The notes: generated by a model from the letters alone, not told the origin. A stretch of 26,241 nt of DNA from DASYSA01 sp036003885 (GCA_036003885.1 DASYSA010000103.1:1-26241); one strand, 5' to 3'; positions 13,702-21,621 are shown, counted from the first letter of the stretch. Numbers and translations: made by a program.

Positions 13702-14184
13702 ATGGAATTCAAGACCGACCCCCACAAGAGAGTCTACGAGAAGACGCGTGAGTACCTGCACACGCTATTTGGAGAAGTGAACGTGAAGGCTCTCGACGAC
13801 ACATTCACACTGCAAGAGGGGTCGACCTTCGTCTACGTGCGCACGTTTCCCATTGGCGACAAGAAGGCCGGTGTGGAGATCTTCTCGTATGTCGTGGTGG
13901 ACGTGGAGGTGACTGAGCGGCTGATGCGGTACCTGCTCACCTACAATCTGAAGCTGATACTCGGAGGCTTCGGACTCGCGATCGGCGAGAACGCCAAAGC
14001 GTCGGTTTTGTTGACACACACGATACTGGGCGACACGATGCAGCGTGAAGAACTCTACGCCAGCGTCTCGGCCATAGCCAGAGTTGCCGATGATCTAGAT
14101 GATCAGATAGTTGCGGACTTCGGGGGCACAACCGCCCTTGGCAAGCTGGTCTGCGGTCAACCCGTCGCAGAACACTGGGAATAA
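13702..14184 (+). CDS. YbjN-like (type III secretion chaperone fold) protein
   Basis: A 160-residue soluble protein from the ATG at 13702, 22 nt after the Clp-like stop and surely co-transcribed with it. The pattern fits YbjN domains: a helical start (RVYEKTREYLHTLFGEV), a central beta-sheet (STFVYVRTFPIGDKK, then VEIFSYVVVDVEV), a helix ERLMRYLLTYNL, then ASVLLTHTILGDTMQREELY and the typical end ARVADDLDDQIVADFGG. YbjN shares its fold with CesT/Tir-type secretion chaperones that bind unfolded segments of partner proteins. Its place directly behind a Clp unfoldase suggests an adaptor or substrate chaperone; that is inference. The long frame beginning at 13639 inside the Clp gene is not used. 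Confidence 0.7.
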   Translation: MEFKTDPHKRVYEKTREYLHTLFGEVNVKALDDTFTLQEGSTFVYVRTFPIGDKKAGVEIFSYVVVDVEVTERLMRYLLTYNLKLILGGFGLAIGENAKASVLLTHTILGDTMQREELYASVSAIARVADDLDDQIVADFGGTTALGKLVCGQPVAEHWE

Positions 14185-14195
14185 GGATGAACAAT

Positions 14196-14215
14196 CCACC
14201 CACAGCCGTGGGTGG
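14196..14215 (+). other. Perfect 8-bp hairpin between the YbjN-like gene and coaE
   Basis: CCACCCAC (14196-14203) and GTGGGTGG (14208-14215) pair perfectly around AGCC, 12 nt after the YbjN-like stop and 49 nt before the coaE ATG. No T-run follows, so it may stabilise or process the mRNA between the two genes rather than terminate it; a REP-type repeat is also possible. Confidence 0.5.
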
Positions 14216-14264
14216 TATTCGGCGAGCCAGAGTACTAGTCCATTCACTCATCCTATATCGTCTT

Positions 14265-14882
14265 ATGCTTAAGGTAGGACTCACAGGGAGCATAGCGGTC
14301 GGCAAGAGTTTCGTCGTGAGCGTCTTCCGGGACCTGGGTTGCGCGACGTTTGATGCGGACAAGATCGCTCACACGGTCATGGAACCGGGTCGCGAAGCCT
14401 TCGACGACATCGTTCGTGACTTCGGACGCGCCGTGCTTGGAGAGGATGGTTCGGTCGACCGCGCGAAACTCGGCGCCATCGTTTTTGCAGACTCAGAGAG
14501 AAGGCGCCGGCTAAATGAGATTGTGCATCCACGAGTAATCACTGAACAGAATCGCTTGCTGGCAGAGTTCGAACGGAAAAACCCGGAGGGGATTGTTATA
14601 GTAGACGCCGCGTTGATGATAGAGTCAGGCGGCTACAAGCGATTCGATAAGCTGATCGTAGTATTCTGCAGCAGCGAGACTCAGATCGAGCGATTGATGA
14701 AGCGCAATAATGTTACGCGCGAAGAGGCCGAACTCAGAGTGGCCGCCCAGATGCCCTCGGAAGAGAAGCGCCGCTACGCGGATTATGAGATAGATACCTC
14801 GGGGACTCAGGAGGAGACTCGAGCACGCGTAACGGAGATCTATCACCTCCTGCTCGAGGTCCAGAAGAATCTTGGTTCGTAA
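14265..14882 (+). CDS. coaE: Dephospho-CoA kinase
   Basis: A 205-residue enzyme that phosphorylates the 3'-hydroxyl of the ribose in dephospho-CoA with ATP, the last step of coenzyme A synthesis. The start at 14265 puts MLKVGLTGSIAVGKS at the N-terminus as in other CoaE proteins, with P-loop GSIAVGKS at 8-15; the longer frame from 14187 adds residues encoded by a hairpin. DADKIAH (30-36) and HPRV (87-90) are the family's conserved motifs, and the lid region holds RNNVTREEAELRVAAQM. The usual PLLFE reads ALMIE, a modest change. It is probably the last gene of the DUF6941/Clp/YbjN unit, though the hairpin before it could uncouple expression. Confidence 0.92.
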   Translation: MLKVGLTGSIAVGKSFVVSVFRDLGCATFDADKIAHTVMEPGREAFDDIVRDFGRAVLGEDGSVDRAKLGAIVFADSERRRRLNEIVHPRVITEQNRLLAEFERKNPEGIVIVDAALMIESGGYKRFDKLIVVFCSSETQIERLMKRNNVTREEAELRVAAQMPSEEKRRYADYEIDTSGTQEETRARVTEIYHLLLEVQKNLGS

Positions 14883-14905
14883 ATCCAGTGCGGCCGTCGC
14901 TTTTG

Positions 14906-14996
14906 CTTTAGGTCTAAAGGCAGGGTGTGCGTACGTCGCCGCTGCGGTGGCGGCTCTATGAAACGTTCGTTGAAGACGGGCACGCTGGAAGCGTGC
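14906..14996. terminator. Cluster of three hairpins between convergent genes
   Basis: Between coaE (+) and the peptidase (-) lie three dyads: CTTTAG/CTAAAG (14906-14911/14914-14919), GCCGC/GCGGC (14938-14942/14950-14954) and GCACGC/GCGTGC (14980-14985/14991-14996, loop TGGAA). The first begins 24 nt after the coaE stop and could end transcription, though it has no long T-run. The last shares the CACGC-GGAA-GCGTG core with the hairpin at 11295 and looks like an interspersed repeat copy. Confidence 0.45.
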
Positions 14997-15011
14997 GTAC
15001 CCAGGAAGCCT

Positions 15012-16178
15012 TCAGACCGTTTCGATCAGCCTCGTTAATAGCGCTGCTCGGCGGGGGATATCGCTGATGATTATGTGCTCGTGTTCTGCATGGGCGCCCG
15101 CGCCGTCAACTCCCAATCCATCAAGAACAGGGACGCCAAGAGCCGCGACGAAGTTTCCATCTGAGCCGCCGCCGACCGAACCTTCTCTTAGTTCGAATCC
15201 GATCTCAGATGCCAACTGGCGCGCGTGCTCGAACAGCGCTCCGATCTCAGCCGTGCGAACCAGCGGCGGCCGGTTTATTCCTCCATTCACCTCCAGGCGC
15301 GCCCCTTCCAACACCGGTTGAAGTTGTTGCATGGCCGAGATGATGCGCTGGCCCTCTTCGATTGTTGCGAATCGCATGTCGATTTGAGCTCTGGCCTCCG
15401 CGGCTATCACGTTCGACAGCACACCGCCCCGCACTACTCCGACGTTGAGAGTTGTGCCGCGCCCATAGTCCACCATCGCATTGATCGCCATCACCTGGTG
15501 CGCAAGCTCGGTTATGGCACTGATTCCTGCTCGTGGATCGTTTCCTGCGTGAGCCGGCCGGCCCCGTACGATCAGTTCGAACTCACCCACGCCTTTTCTG
15601 CCCGTCTTCACGATCCCGCCCGGTATCGGCGGTTCGAGGACCAACGCTGCAATCGAGCGTCGCCCTTCTTCCTCGACAACCTCTCGAGAGAAATGGCTGC
15701 CTGTCTCCTCGTCACAGGTCATCAGAAAGGTCACGCTGCGTTTGGTGGGCCTCGCCATATCCCTGAGCGCTCGCATCGCGAACACGGCGGTCGTTACGCC
15801 GGCCTTCATATCGAATATGCCTGGACCATAGGCTCGGTCGTCCTCGATGCGGAATGGACGGTCGCTGAGCGTGCCGATGGGCCAGACCGTGTCGAGGTGG
15901 CCGATTACAAGCAACTGTTTGTCGGACGGTTCATTGTCGCGTTCGCGCGCGAAGCGTGCGCGCAAAGTCGCCCCCCAGCGCGCGTCGCGGAGCAGATCGA
16001 CCGTCGCGCCATCCGCGGCAAGCGTCTCGCCCAGGCTTTCCGCTATGCGAGCAGTCGCCACTGCGTGGCGCGTCATCGACTCCTGCTCGACCAGCAATCG
16101 CATGAATTCGAGTATGTCGGACTGAATCTCCTGAAAGTAGAATGGAAGCCTGTTGGCCTCCATGTTCGACCCTGTCAT
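15012..16178 (-). CDS. M20 family metallopeptidase (carboxypeptidase G2-like)
   Basis: A 388-residue di-zinc exopeptidase. Zinc and catalytic motifs are complete: GHLDTVWP (H94, D96), GIFDMKAG (D123 bridging), TCDEETG (E157 general base, E158), LEP (E182) and GAHAEHEHI (H363). The dimerisation lid GRPAHAGNDPRAGI sits at 206-219. TVWP and IFDMK are closest to the glutamate carboxypeptidase/CPG2 subgroup, which removes C-terminal Glu from peptides or folates; the substrate here is unproven. There is no signal peptide, so it is cytoplasmic. Two starts are possible: 16178, and 16163, which has AGGG 6 nt upstream. It follows the redoxin gene on the same strand, separated by a repeat-filled spacer. 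Confidence 0.9.
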   Translation of the reverse strand: MTGSNMEANRLPFYFQEIQSDILEFMRLLVEQESMTRHAVATARIAESLGETLAADGATVDLLRDARWGATLRARFARERDNEPSDKQLLVIGHLDTVWPIGTLSDRPFRIEDDRAYGPGIFDMKAGVTTAVFAMRALRDMARPTKRSVTFLMTCDEETGSHFSREVVEEEGRRSIAALVLEPPIPGGIVKTGRKGVGEFELIVRGRPAHAGNDPRAGISAITELAHQVMAINAMVDYGRGTTLNVGVVRGGVLSNVIAAEARAQIDMRFATIEEGQRIISAMQQLQPVLEGARLEVNGGINRPPLVRTAEIGALFEHARQLASEIGFELREGSVGGGSDGNFVAALGVPVLDGLGVDGAGAHAEHEHIIISDIPRRAALLTRLIETV

Positions 16179-16222
16179 ATCTGGAAGTTTTAGCAGAGAG
16201 GCGAACCCGAGCGCCAGAGGAA

Positions 16223-16330
16223 GGATCTGGGATCTGGGATCTAGGATCTGAAATCTGGGATCTGGGATCTAGGATTATAGGATGATCTTAGTATTTGGGA
16301 TTATCCTAAATCCTAGATCCTAAATCCTAA
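16223..16330. repeat. 7-nt word array (GGATCTG/GGATCTA) with inverted half
   Basis: From 16223 the word GGATCTG, GGATCTA or AAATCTG repeats about seven times with 7-nt period, then inverts into ATCCTAA/ATCCTAG words. The core arms 16265-16283 and 16303-16320 are reverse complements apart from one extra base. It fills the spacer between the redoxin stop (16338) and the peptidase start (16178). Confidence 0.85.
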
Positions 16331-16337
16331 CCAGATT

Positions 16338-16841
16338 TCACTTCGCAGTCAGGAGCCCATCGATCACCGCAGCCAGCTCATTGATTAAGTCGGAGTCCGG
16401 ATTGAAGCCGCCACGAGGCGGTCCCTGCAGTTGACCCTGCTGATTCAGTACCACGATCGTCGGCAGTTGAGGCTTCTTTCCGCTGAACTGTTTGAACGCG
16501 GCTCGGCTCTCATCGCGCAGCACGGCGACTGAACCGGTCGGGCCGCACGGGCTGTTGAGCTTGTCGTTGCCGACCGAGGCGGGGTCGACGCTGACCCAGT
16601 AAATATTGACGGGCTTTCCCCGATACCTCTCTGAGAGAGATCCAAGAGCCTTGAACTCATCGCGGCACTGTGGGTCCTGGGTGCCGCCGAAGAGCAGGAC
16701 AACAACCCGTCCGCGCAGGCTCGCTGTTGTGACTGTTGAACCGCTCGGGGTGCTGAATGTGACTTCTTGCGCGCTCGCGGCAACAGCCAGCGACATTAGA
16801 GCTATGAGTGATGGAATGATGGTCTTAGCTTTGGTTCGCAT
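16338..16841 (-). CDS. Exported redoxin (AhpC/TSA-thioredoxin fold)
   Basis: A 167-residue protein from the ATG at 16841, with an excellent Shine-Dalgarno (AGGAGA, 6-7 nt). A signal peptide (MRTKAKTIIPSLIALMSLAV, cleavage after A-S-A near residue 24) sends it to the periplasm. The thioredoxin fold follows: SLRGRVVVLLFGGTQDPQCR, with C59 where the active-site Cys pair normally lies but no CxxC; C99 further on could act as partner. The cis-proline loop is PQLPTIVVLN (P127). With one active-site Cys it is more peroxiredoxin- or SCO-like than a classical disulfide reductase. Longer N-terminal frames would bury the signal peptide and are not used. Confidence 0.75.
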   Translation of the reverse strand: MRTKAKTIIPSLIALMSLAVAASAQEVTFSTPSGSTVTTASLRGRVVVLLFGGTQDPQCRDEFKALGSLSERYRGKPVNIYWVSVDPASVGNDKLNSPCGPTGSVAVLRDESRAAFKQFSGKKPQLPTIVVLNQQGQLQGPPRGGFNPDSDLINELAAVIDGLLTAK

Positions 16842-17017
16842 TCTTTCTCCTGTTAGTGCCGGAAGTTGGATGCATTTGGGAGCCGAGGCGTACGATCCAG
16901 GATCCACATAGGAATGTTCCGGACGCGACCGAAGGACGGACCGCCGCTAATCTCTTTGTTTCCAAGGTGTAACAGCAATACCCCGGCGTGATTTGGTGCT
17001 TGTCTGCCCCTCCTCTT

Positions 17018-18250
17018 CTACCCGGCTTTGCCTTCCAACTCCGGCTGGAGGGTGGCGCGTCTGTCTCTGAACGCGAGGAAGAACGCAACAGCGGCTATCA
17101 GAGTAAGCACAAATGGAACCAGAAAGACCTTGGTGTAGTCCACTGTCTGCCCGGTGGTGTAGGTGTCCTTGATCCAGCCTGTAAACTTCGATCCCATGAA
17201 CATTCCGGCTCCGATCAACACGAACGTGATGAGCGCCTGGGCCGAAGCTCGTATGTCCGGAGTCGCCACCGAGTTCGTGTAGATGTACGCGACCACGAAG
17301 AAGCAGACATAGCAGATGCCGTGAATTGCGAGCGACGCGATCACCAGCCCCTTGGGCTGGCCATAAGCGAATATCGCATACCGAATCGGCCACGCCAGCA
17401 TGCCAAATGCCATAGTCTTGCGCACGCCCCAACGCTGCAGCAGCCACGGTAGCGACACCATCATCCCGATCTCCGCTATCTGCGCTATGCTCATGACCCA
17501 TGGCATGTTCCTGGATGAAACGCCGAGAGTTGTCAGGAAGGGCGCCGTCAGGACGAAAAAGAACATCACCTCCGTCGCTACGATAAACGCAATCAGGATG
17601 AAGATAACGAATTGCGGATCGCGCAGAAGCTTGAGCGCGGACAAGAAAGCCCACGGGCTGGCGCCGCTGCGTGCCGGCGGCGTCTTGGGAATCGCAAAAC
17701 AGAACAGACCGAGCACCAGTGAGAAGAATCCTCCCAGCCACAGACTGTCCGCGCCGCCCAGACCTGGCAAGCCCTGCTCTTCAGGCCAGATGTATCGAAG
17801 GCCGCTCAGCATACCGGCCGCAGCGATCCAGCCTATGGTTCCAAAGACGCGAACGAGCCCAAACTTCTTCTCCGCGTCGGGCAGGTGGTGGAACGTAATC
17901 GAGTTTGTCAGCGCAAGCGTTGGAGCATAGAGCAGGGACCAGAGGGCCATCAGCGGCAGAAGCTGTTCGAATGTAGTCGCCCTGGCGGCGGCCATCATTA
18001 CCACGCCGCCGGCAAGGTGAAAGGCGACGAGTAACTTCTCAGTAGGGAAGTAGCGGTCCGCAAGCTGCCCGCCTATGAACGGCGCGATCATCGAGCCGAG
18101 CGGAAGAAGCGCGTAGATCCAACCCATCTGCGAGCCGGTGAACCCCCGTCTCTCGAGATAAGCAGAGTAGACCGGATACCACGCTCCCCATACTACATAT
18201 TGAAGAAGCATCATCAATGAGAGCCGCCATCGAATGCCTGTCGAGTTCAT
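17018..18250 (-). CDS. MFS transporter, NupG-type nucleoside:proton symporter family
   Basis: A 410-residue protein with 12 predicted membrane segments. The N-terminus RLSLMMLLQYVVWGAWYPVY followed by AYLERRGFTGSQMGWIYALL matches the nucleoside:H+ symporter (NupG/XapB/YegT) branch of the major facilitator superfamily. The cytoplasmic loop between TM2 and TM3 reads GQLADRYFPTEKLL, and a second conserved part is GLVRVFGTIGWIAAAGMLSG. It should import nucleosides or a related ribosylated compound across the inner membrane; the substrate is not certain. A 124-nt spacer with an inverted repeat separates it from the DUF1800 gene upstream on the same strand. No nucleoside-catabolic genes are near. 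Confidence 0.85.
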   Translation of the reverse strand: MNSTGIRWRLSLMMLLQYVVWGAWYPVYSAYLERRGFTGSQMGWIYALLPLGSMIAPFIGGQLADRYFPTEKLLVAFHLAGGVVMMAAARATTFEQLLPLMALWSLLYAPTLALTNSITFHHLPDAEKKFGLVRVFGTIGWIAAAGMLSGLRYIWPEEQGLPGLGGADSLWLGGFFSLVLGLFCFAIPKTPPARSGASPWAFLSALKLLRDPQFVIFILIAFIVATEVMFFFVLTAPFLTTLGVSSRNMPWVMSIAQIAEIGMMVSLPWLLQRWGVRKTMAFGMLAWPIRYAIFAYGQPKGLVIASLAIHGICYVCFFVVAYIYTNSVATPDIRASAQALITFVLIGAGMFMGSKFTGWIKDTYTTGQTVDYTKVFLVPFVLTLIAAVAFFLAFRDRRATLQPELEGKAG

Positions 18251-18285
18251 TTTGATCTCTCTTTGGTTCTGGTTTTGGATCTATC

Positions 18286-18366
18286 CCCAGATTACGCAGA
18301 TGACGCAGACGAAAGAAAAGCGAATCTGCATCACCTGCGGTTCTCTGTTATCTGTGTAATCTGCGG
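18286..18366. repeat. 11-nt word inverted repeat (CAGATTACRCAGATRAC)
   Basis: The left arm 18286-18309 and right arm 18344-18366 are imperfect reverse complements (about 20 matching pairs) around a 34-nt loop, with CAGATTAC and CAGAT words inside each arm. It fills the spacer between the DUF1800 and MFS genes, both on the minus strand, and could fold in their mRNA. AATCTGYG-type words of this kind recur in many bacterial spacers. Confidence 0.75.
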
Positions 18367-18374
18367 ATCAAATC

Positions 18375-20651
18375 TTAATGTCGCTGAAACTCTGAAGAGC
18401 CGAACAACAACTCCAGAACCTGAGCGACTCGTCGCGACCCGACTGAATCCATCTTGACGTTGTAGTTCGCCGGCGCAACTGCGGGCCTGGCTGTGGAAGG
18501 CGAAGCTACCCGCACAGCGGCGCCGGTCTGCCCGTCCTGCATCTTCTCGATCCCCGCGCGAATCGTGCGCCGGCCCTCTGGGCTGAGCTCGGTGTGCAAG
18601 ACCAGCGCCGTCAATCGGTCTGTCAACTGATCGAGATTCCCCGTCATATCCGAGCCGACCAGCTTCGACGCGTCGTAGCTCGTGCCGGGAATCTGATTCC
18701 TGGTTAACGCGACGCCGAAGTTGAGCCTGTTCAGGAACACTCCCGTGTTCATCCACGCGCTCGACTCCTCGCTGTAGCCGGTTGGCGCCGCGTTCAAGTA
18801 GAGCGGCTCGCCCATTCTTCGAAGCCAGTCGTTTAAGACGGGGGCGCCGTTGGTGTCTCCGTCCACCGCCCGAATCGCTGACGCCACCAGCTCGAGCGGC
18901 GACTTCACTTTGGACCTGAATGAGGACGCTGAATTGAACTCAGCCGACGTCAGGATTGCGCGCAGCACTTCCCGAATATCACCATCCGTGCGCAGAAAAA
19001 CCTGAGCGATCCGCTCCACCAGTTGAGGTGGGGGTTCATCCGACACGAACCGCTTGCAGAGCTTCTTCGACACGAACCGCGCCGTCGACGGATGCCGCGA
19101 CAGAATCTCGATTACGCGCTCGGCGTCGGAGATGCCGCCGCCGGCCGGGATCGTCACACCCAACACTGTCTTCACCCCGGTGTCATGCATCCACGGGCGA
19201 AACATGAATCCACCGCCCTGGTTTGGCCGGTCGATCGTCCAGCCCGTGAAACAGCGAGCGACTTCCTGCACGTCTTTTTGAGTGTACCCGCCATCGACCC
19301 CCAAGGTATGAAGCTCCATCAATTCGCGAGCGTAGTTCTCATTGATGCCCGGCTTACGCGCAGGAGGCCGAGGGGGCAGTTGGGGATTTGGCGCCGCCTG
19401 CATCGTCGATTGAGGGTTCGGGGTTGCGGATTTCCCTTCCTGGGTGCTCGCCTTTATCGCCGCCTCGTCGATCACTTTTGAATCAGCGGTCTTTGAGGGA
19501 GGCGCGTTCATTGAGTCGGCTCCCGCAGCCGGTCTCATAGCGTCGTTCGGCGGGCCCGGCCTCGCATTTGGCGGACGGGGCGCCGGCGGGCGAGGTTGCT
19601 TCGCGTCGGGCGACGCCGACAACCAGTTGTCCAGATAGAACAGCATCGCCGGACTCTCGGCGACTCCCATCAAGAGGTCTCGGAACTTGCCAAGCGCGCG
19701 TGGCCTGATCACATCGCGCTCGTAGCTGCTCAGCAACCACTGCTCCGCGTCCTTCTGCGCAAACACATTGAAGTGATTAAACCAGAAGTCGGTCATAACC
19801 TCCTGCAGCTGCCGGTCGCTTGATACTGCCCTCACAATCTTCTGCTGAACCAGTTCGCCCATGATCTGCCTCGGAGTCCCAAACACAGGTGGGCCGTTCT
19901 TCTCTTTTGCTCGCTGCTCGACGACCGGACCCGGCGGGTAGAATTGGTAAAGCTCTGTCGAGGCCATTTGAAGCGTTGGCAACACGGCGAGCCTCCGTTC
20001 GAGGTCCGCGTCGTCGATGGTCTCCGGGTGCAGTTGCTGATCGAGGAACTTTTCGATTCCCATCTGCCTCAAGCGCTCAACATCGCCCGGGCGTGGGCCG
20101 AACGTTATCCGGTTCACCAGGTGCAACAGCTTCTGCTCTTCGCTCAGGCGGACAGTGCGACCTTTAGCAGCCGGACCGACGGCGGGCATCAATCGCTCAG
20201 CGGCCGCCAACGGGGCCGCTTCATTTGAGGCAGCTCGCCCGCGAGGTGGAATGTTGATCAGCACAAAAGCGGGCGGCGCAATCGGCAAGCGCAGGTCCGC
20301 GTTCGCCAGCCTCGACTTCTGCTCCTCGGTGAGGAAAACGGCCATCTCATCGCGAATAGCCTTTTGTTCGCGGTCGACATCGGCGACAAGCTGAAGCGAG
20401 TAGGCCTGCGTCTGCGCGCGACCGCGCAACTCGCCGAGCCTGGTTGCATGTCCTGCGAGAAGCTGTCGTAGGGCCGTGACCTGTTCTTCGCTCAGCGTAA
20501 GCTGTTCGCGGGCCCTGGCGACGTACTGATCAACCATTTGTGCCTGTGCCTGGGCCTGAGGCTGCTGAGCCGCGTGGGTCATAATGCCGACCGGCGCCGA
20601 TAACATAGTCGCCAGGGCCGCCACGAGAACGAGACGAGCATAGAATCGCAT
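18375..20651 (-). CDS. Exported DUF1800 protein with N-terminal LTXXQ-like domain
   Basis: A 758-residue protein with a signal peptide (residues 1-28) and an ideal Shine-Dalgarno (AGGAGG, 5 nt). Residues 40-115 carry two LTxxQ-type motifs (LTLSEEQ 51-57, FLTEEQ 106-111) and long helices like Spy/CpxP periplasmic proteins. The DUF1800 domain starts near 170 (HLVNRITFGPRPGDVERLRQ), with DFWFNHFNVFAQK and the family signature NENYARELMELHTLGVDGGY. A Pro/Ala-rich insertion of about 80 residues, just before that signature, interrupts it. DUF1800 proteins usually precede a DUF1501 partner in planctomycetes and acidobacteria; here the next gene is an MFS transporter. The molecular role of DUF1800 is unknown. 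Confidence 0.88.
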   Translation of the reverse strand: MRFYARLVLVAALATMLSAPVGIMTHAAQQPQAQAQAQMVDQYVARAREQLTLSEEQVTALRQLLAGHATRLGELRGRAQTQAYSLQLVADVDREQKAIRDEMAVFLTEEQKSRLANADLRLPIAPPAFVLINIPPRGRAASNEAAPLAAAERLMPAVGPAAKGRTVRLSEEQKLLHLVNRITFGPRPGDVERLRQMGIEKFLDQQLHPETIDDADLERRLAVLPTLQMASTELYQFYPPGPVVEQRAKEKNGPPVFGTPRQIMGELVQQKIVRAVSSDRQLQEVMTDFWFNHFNVFAQKDAEQWLLSSYERDVIRPRALGKFRDLLMGVAESPAMLFYLDNWLSASPDAKQPRPPAPRPPNARPGPPNDAMRPAAGADSMNAPPSKTADSKVIDEAAIKASTQEGKSATPNPQSTMQAAPNPQLPPRPPARKPGINENYARELMELHTLGVDGGYTQKDVQEVARCFTGWTIDRPNQGGGFMFRPWMHDTGVKTVLGVTIPAGGGISDAERVIEILSRHPSTARFVSKKLCKRFVSDEPPPQLVERIAQVFLRTDGDIREVLRAILTSAEFNSASSFRSKVKSPLELVASAIRAVDGDTNGAPVLNDWLRRMGEPLYLNAAPTGYSEESSAWMNTGVFLNRLNFGVALTRNQIPGTSYDASKLVGSDMTGNLDQLTDRLTALVLHTELSPEGRRTIRAGIEKMQDGQTGAAVRVASPSTARPAVAPANYNVKMDSVGSRRVAQVLELLFGSSEFQRH

Positions 20652-20795
20652 AAGCCCCTCCTACTCGTCGCATCTTATCGCAGATTGCAAGACTCGTACA
20701 ATTTGAAAGGGTCCAGCCCCAACGACGGACACTGGAGCAACAAATGTGAATTGGAATCGCAGAATCGAGGGCCGGACCCCCGCCGTCCCACTTAC

Positions 20796-20832
20796 GATTC
20801 GTGGTAATTCGTGTGATTCGTGTAATTCGTGG
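20796..20832 (+). repeat. 9-nt direct word array (TRATTCGTG, 4 units)
   Basis: GATTCGTGG, TAATTCGTG, TGATTCGTG and TAATTCGTGG follow each other with a 9-nt period and no inverted half. It lies in the divergent spacer between the DUF1800 gene and the amidotransferase, 26 nt before the latter's ATG, so it would form part of that gene's promoter or leader. Confidence 0.8.
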
Positions 20833-20858
20833 CTGCTCCTTTGATGTAAACTGGGGAC

Positions 20859-21584
20859 ATGAGAATCCACTACCTGCAGCACGTTCCCTTCGAAGGCCTG
20901 GGCAGCCTCGAGCGATGGGCTTTATCGAACGGTCACACGCTGTCGGCGACCAGGCTCTACGACGACGAACCTCTGGCAAGGCTCCAGGAGATCGACGCGC
21001 TGGTTATTCTCGGCGGCCCGATGAACGTCTATGAGGAAGAGAGGCATCCCTGGCTGCTCAAGGAGAAGGCCTTCGTCAAACAGGCGCTCGAGAGCGACAC
21101 TTTGATTCTGGGCCTCTGTCTCGGCGCTCAACTAATCGCCGACGTACTTGGCGCAAAGGTCTATCGGAATCAGCACAAGGAGATCGGCTGGTTCCCTCTC
21201 GAGCTTACCGACGAGGCACGCGAGTCTCAGGTCTTTGGAAGTCTCCCATCAAAGTTCACCGCGCTCCATTGGCATGGCGACACTTTCGACCTGCCGGCGG
21301 GCGCGACTCACATCGCGACCAGTGAAGGCTGCCGGAATCAGGCCTTCGTGTTCGATTCGGAGCGAGTGGTTGGCTTGCAGTTTCATCTTGAATGGAAGAG
21401 GGAGAATCTTGCAGCGACTCTCCGGGAGTGTGCAGACGAGCTGACCGAAGGCAAGTACGTCCAGAATCCCGACGAAATGCTCCGCCGCGAGGTCGACTTC
21501 GAACAGAACAACAGGATGATGGATCAGATCGCCGAGAAGTTCGCCGAGCCGGGTCGTCTGTACAATGCCGCGGGGGACCATTAG
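20859..21584 (+). CDS. Class I glutamine amidotransferase (GMP synthase-like)
   Basis: A 241-residue stand-alone glutaminase-fold protein. The catalytic triad is complete: the nucleophile C87 in LGLCLGAQ, and H176 and E178 in LQFHLEW. The oxyanion-strand motif ILGGPMNVYEE is at 50-60. These match the GMP-synthase-like GATase1 branch that includes YfeJ and gamma-glutamyl hydrolase relatives, in which the enzyme takes glutamine or a glutamylated compound; the acceptor is unknown. A C-terminal extension of about 50 residues is helical. The ATG has only a weak ribosome site (GGGGA). It is convergent with the beta-propeller gene, 37 nt apart. Confidence 0.85.
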   Translation: MRIHYLQHVPFEGLGSLERWALSNGHTLSATRLYDDEPLARLQEIDALVILGGPMNVYEEERHPWLLKEKAFVKQALESDTLILGLCLGAQLIADVLGAKVYRNQHKEIGWFPLELTDEARESQVFGSLPSKFTALHWHGDTFDLPAGATHIATSEGCRNQAFVFDSERVVGLQFHLEWKRENLAATLRECADELTEGKYVQNPDEMLRREVDFEQNNRMMDQIAEKFAEPGRLYNAAGDH

Positions 21585-21597
21585 ATTAGATATTCAC

Positions 21598-21617
21598 GAA
21601 TCCGCAATCCGCAATTC
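21598..21617. repeat. Short 7-nt word array (AATCCGC)
   Basis: AATCCGC occurs twice in tandem followed by a partial third unit (AATTC), in the 37-nt spacer between two convergent genes. It is the smallest member of the word-array class seen in this window and alone would not be noteworthy. Confidence 0.45.
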
Positions 21618-21621
21618 TATT

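Noticed and set aside
15225..16193. 322-codon plus-strand open frame
   Set aside because: It is antisense to the M20 peptidase, whose metal-site motifs are complete; the plus-strand product is His/Arg/Cys-rich with no family pattern.
16947..17741. 264-codon minus-strand open frame
   Set aside because: It overlaps the NupG-type transporter in another frame and has no membrane segments or recognisable motif.
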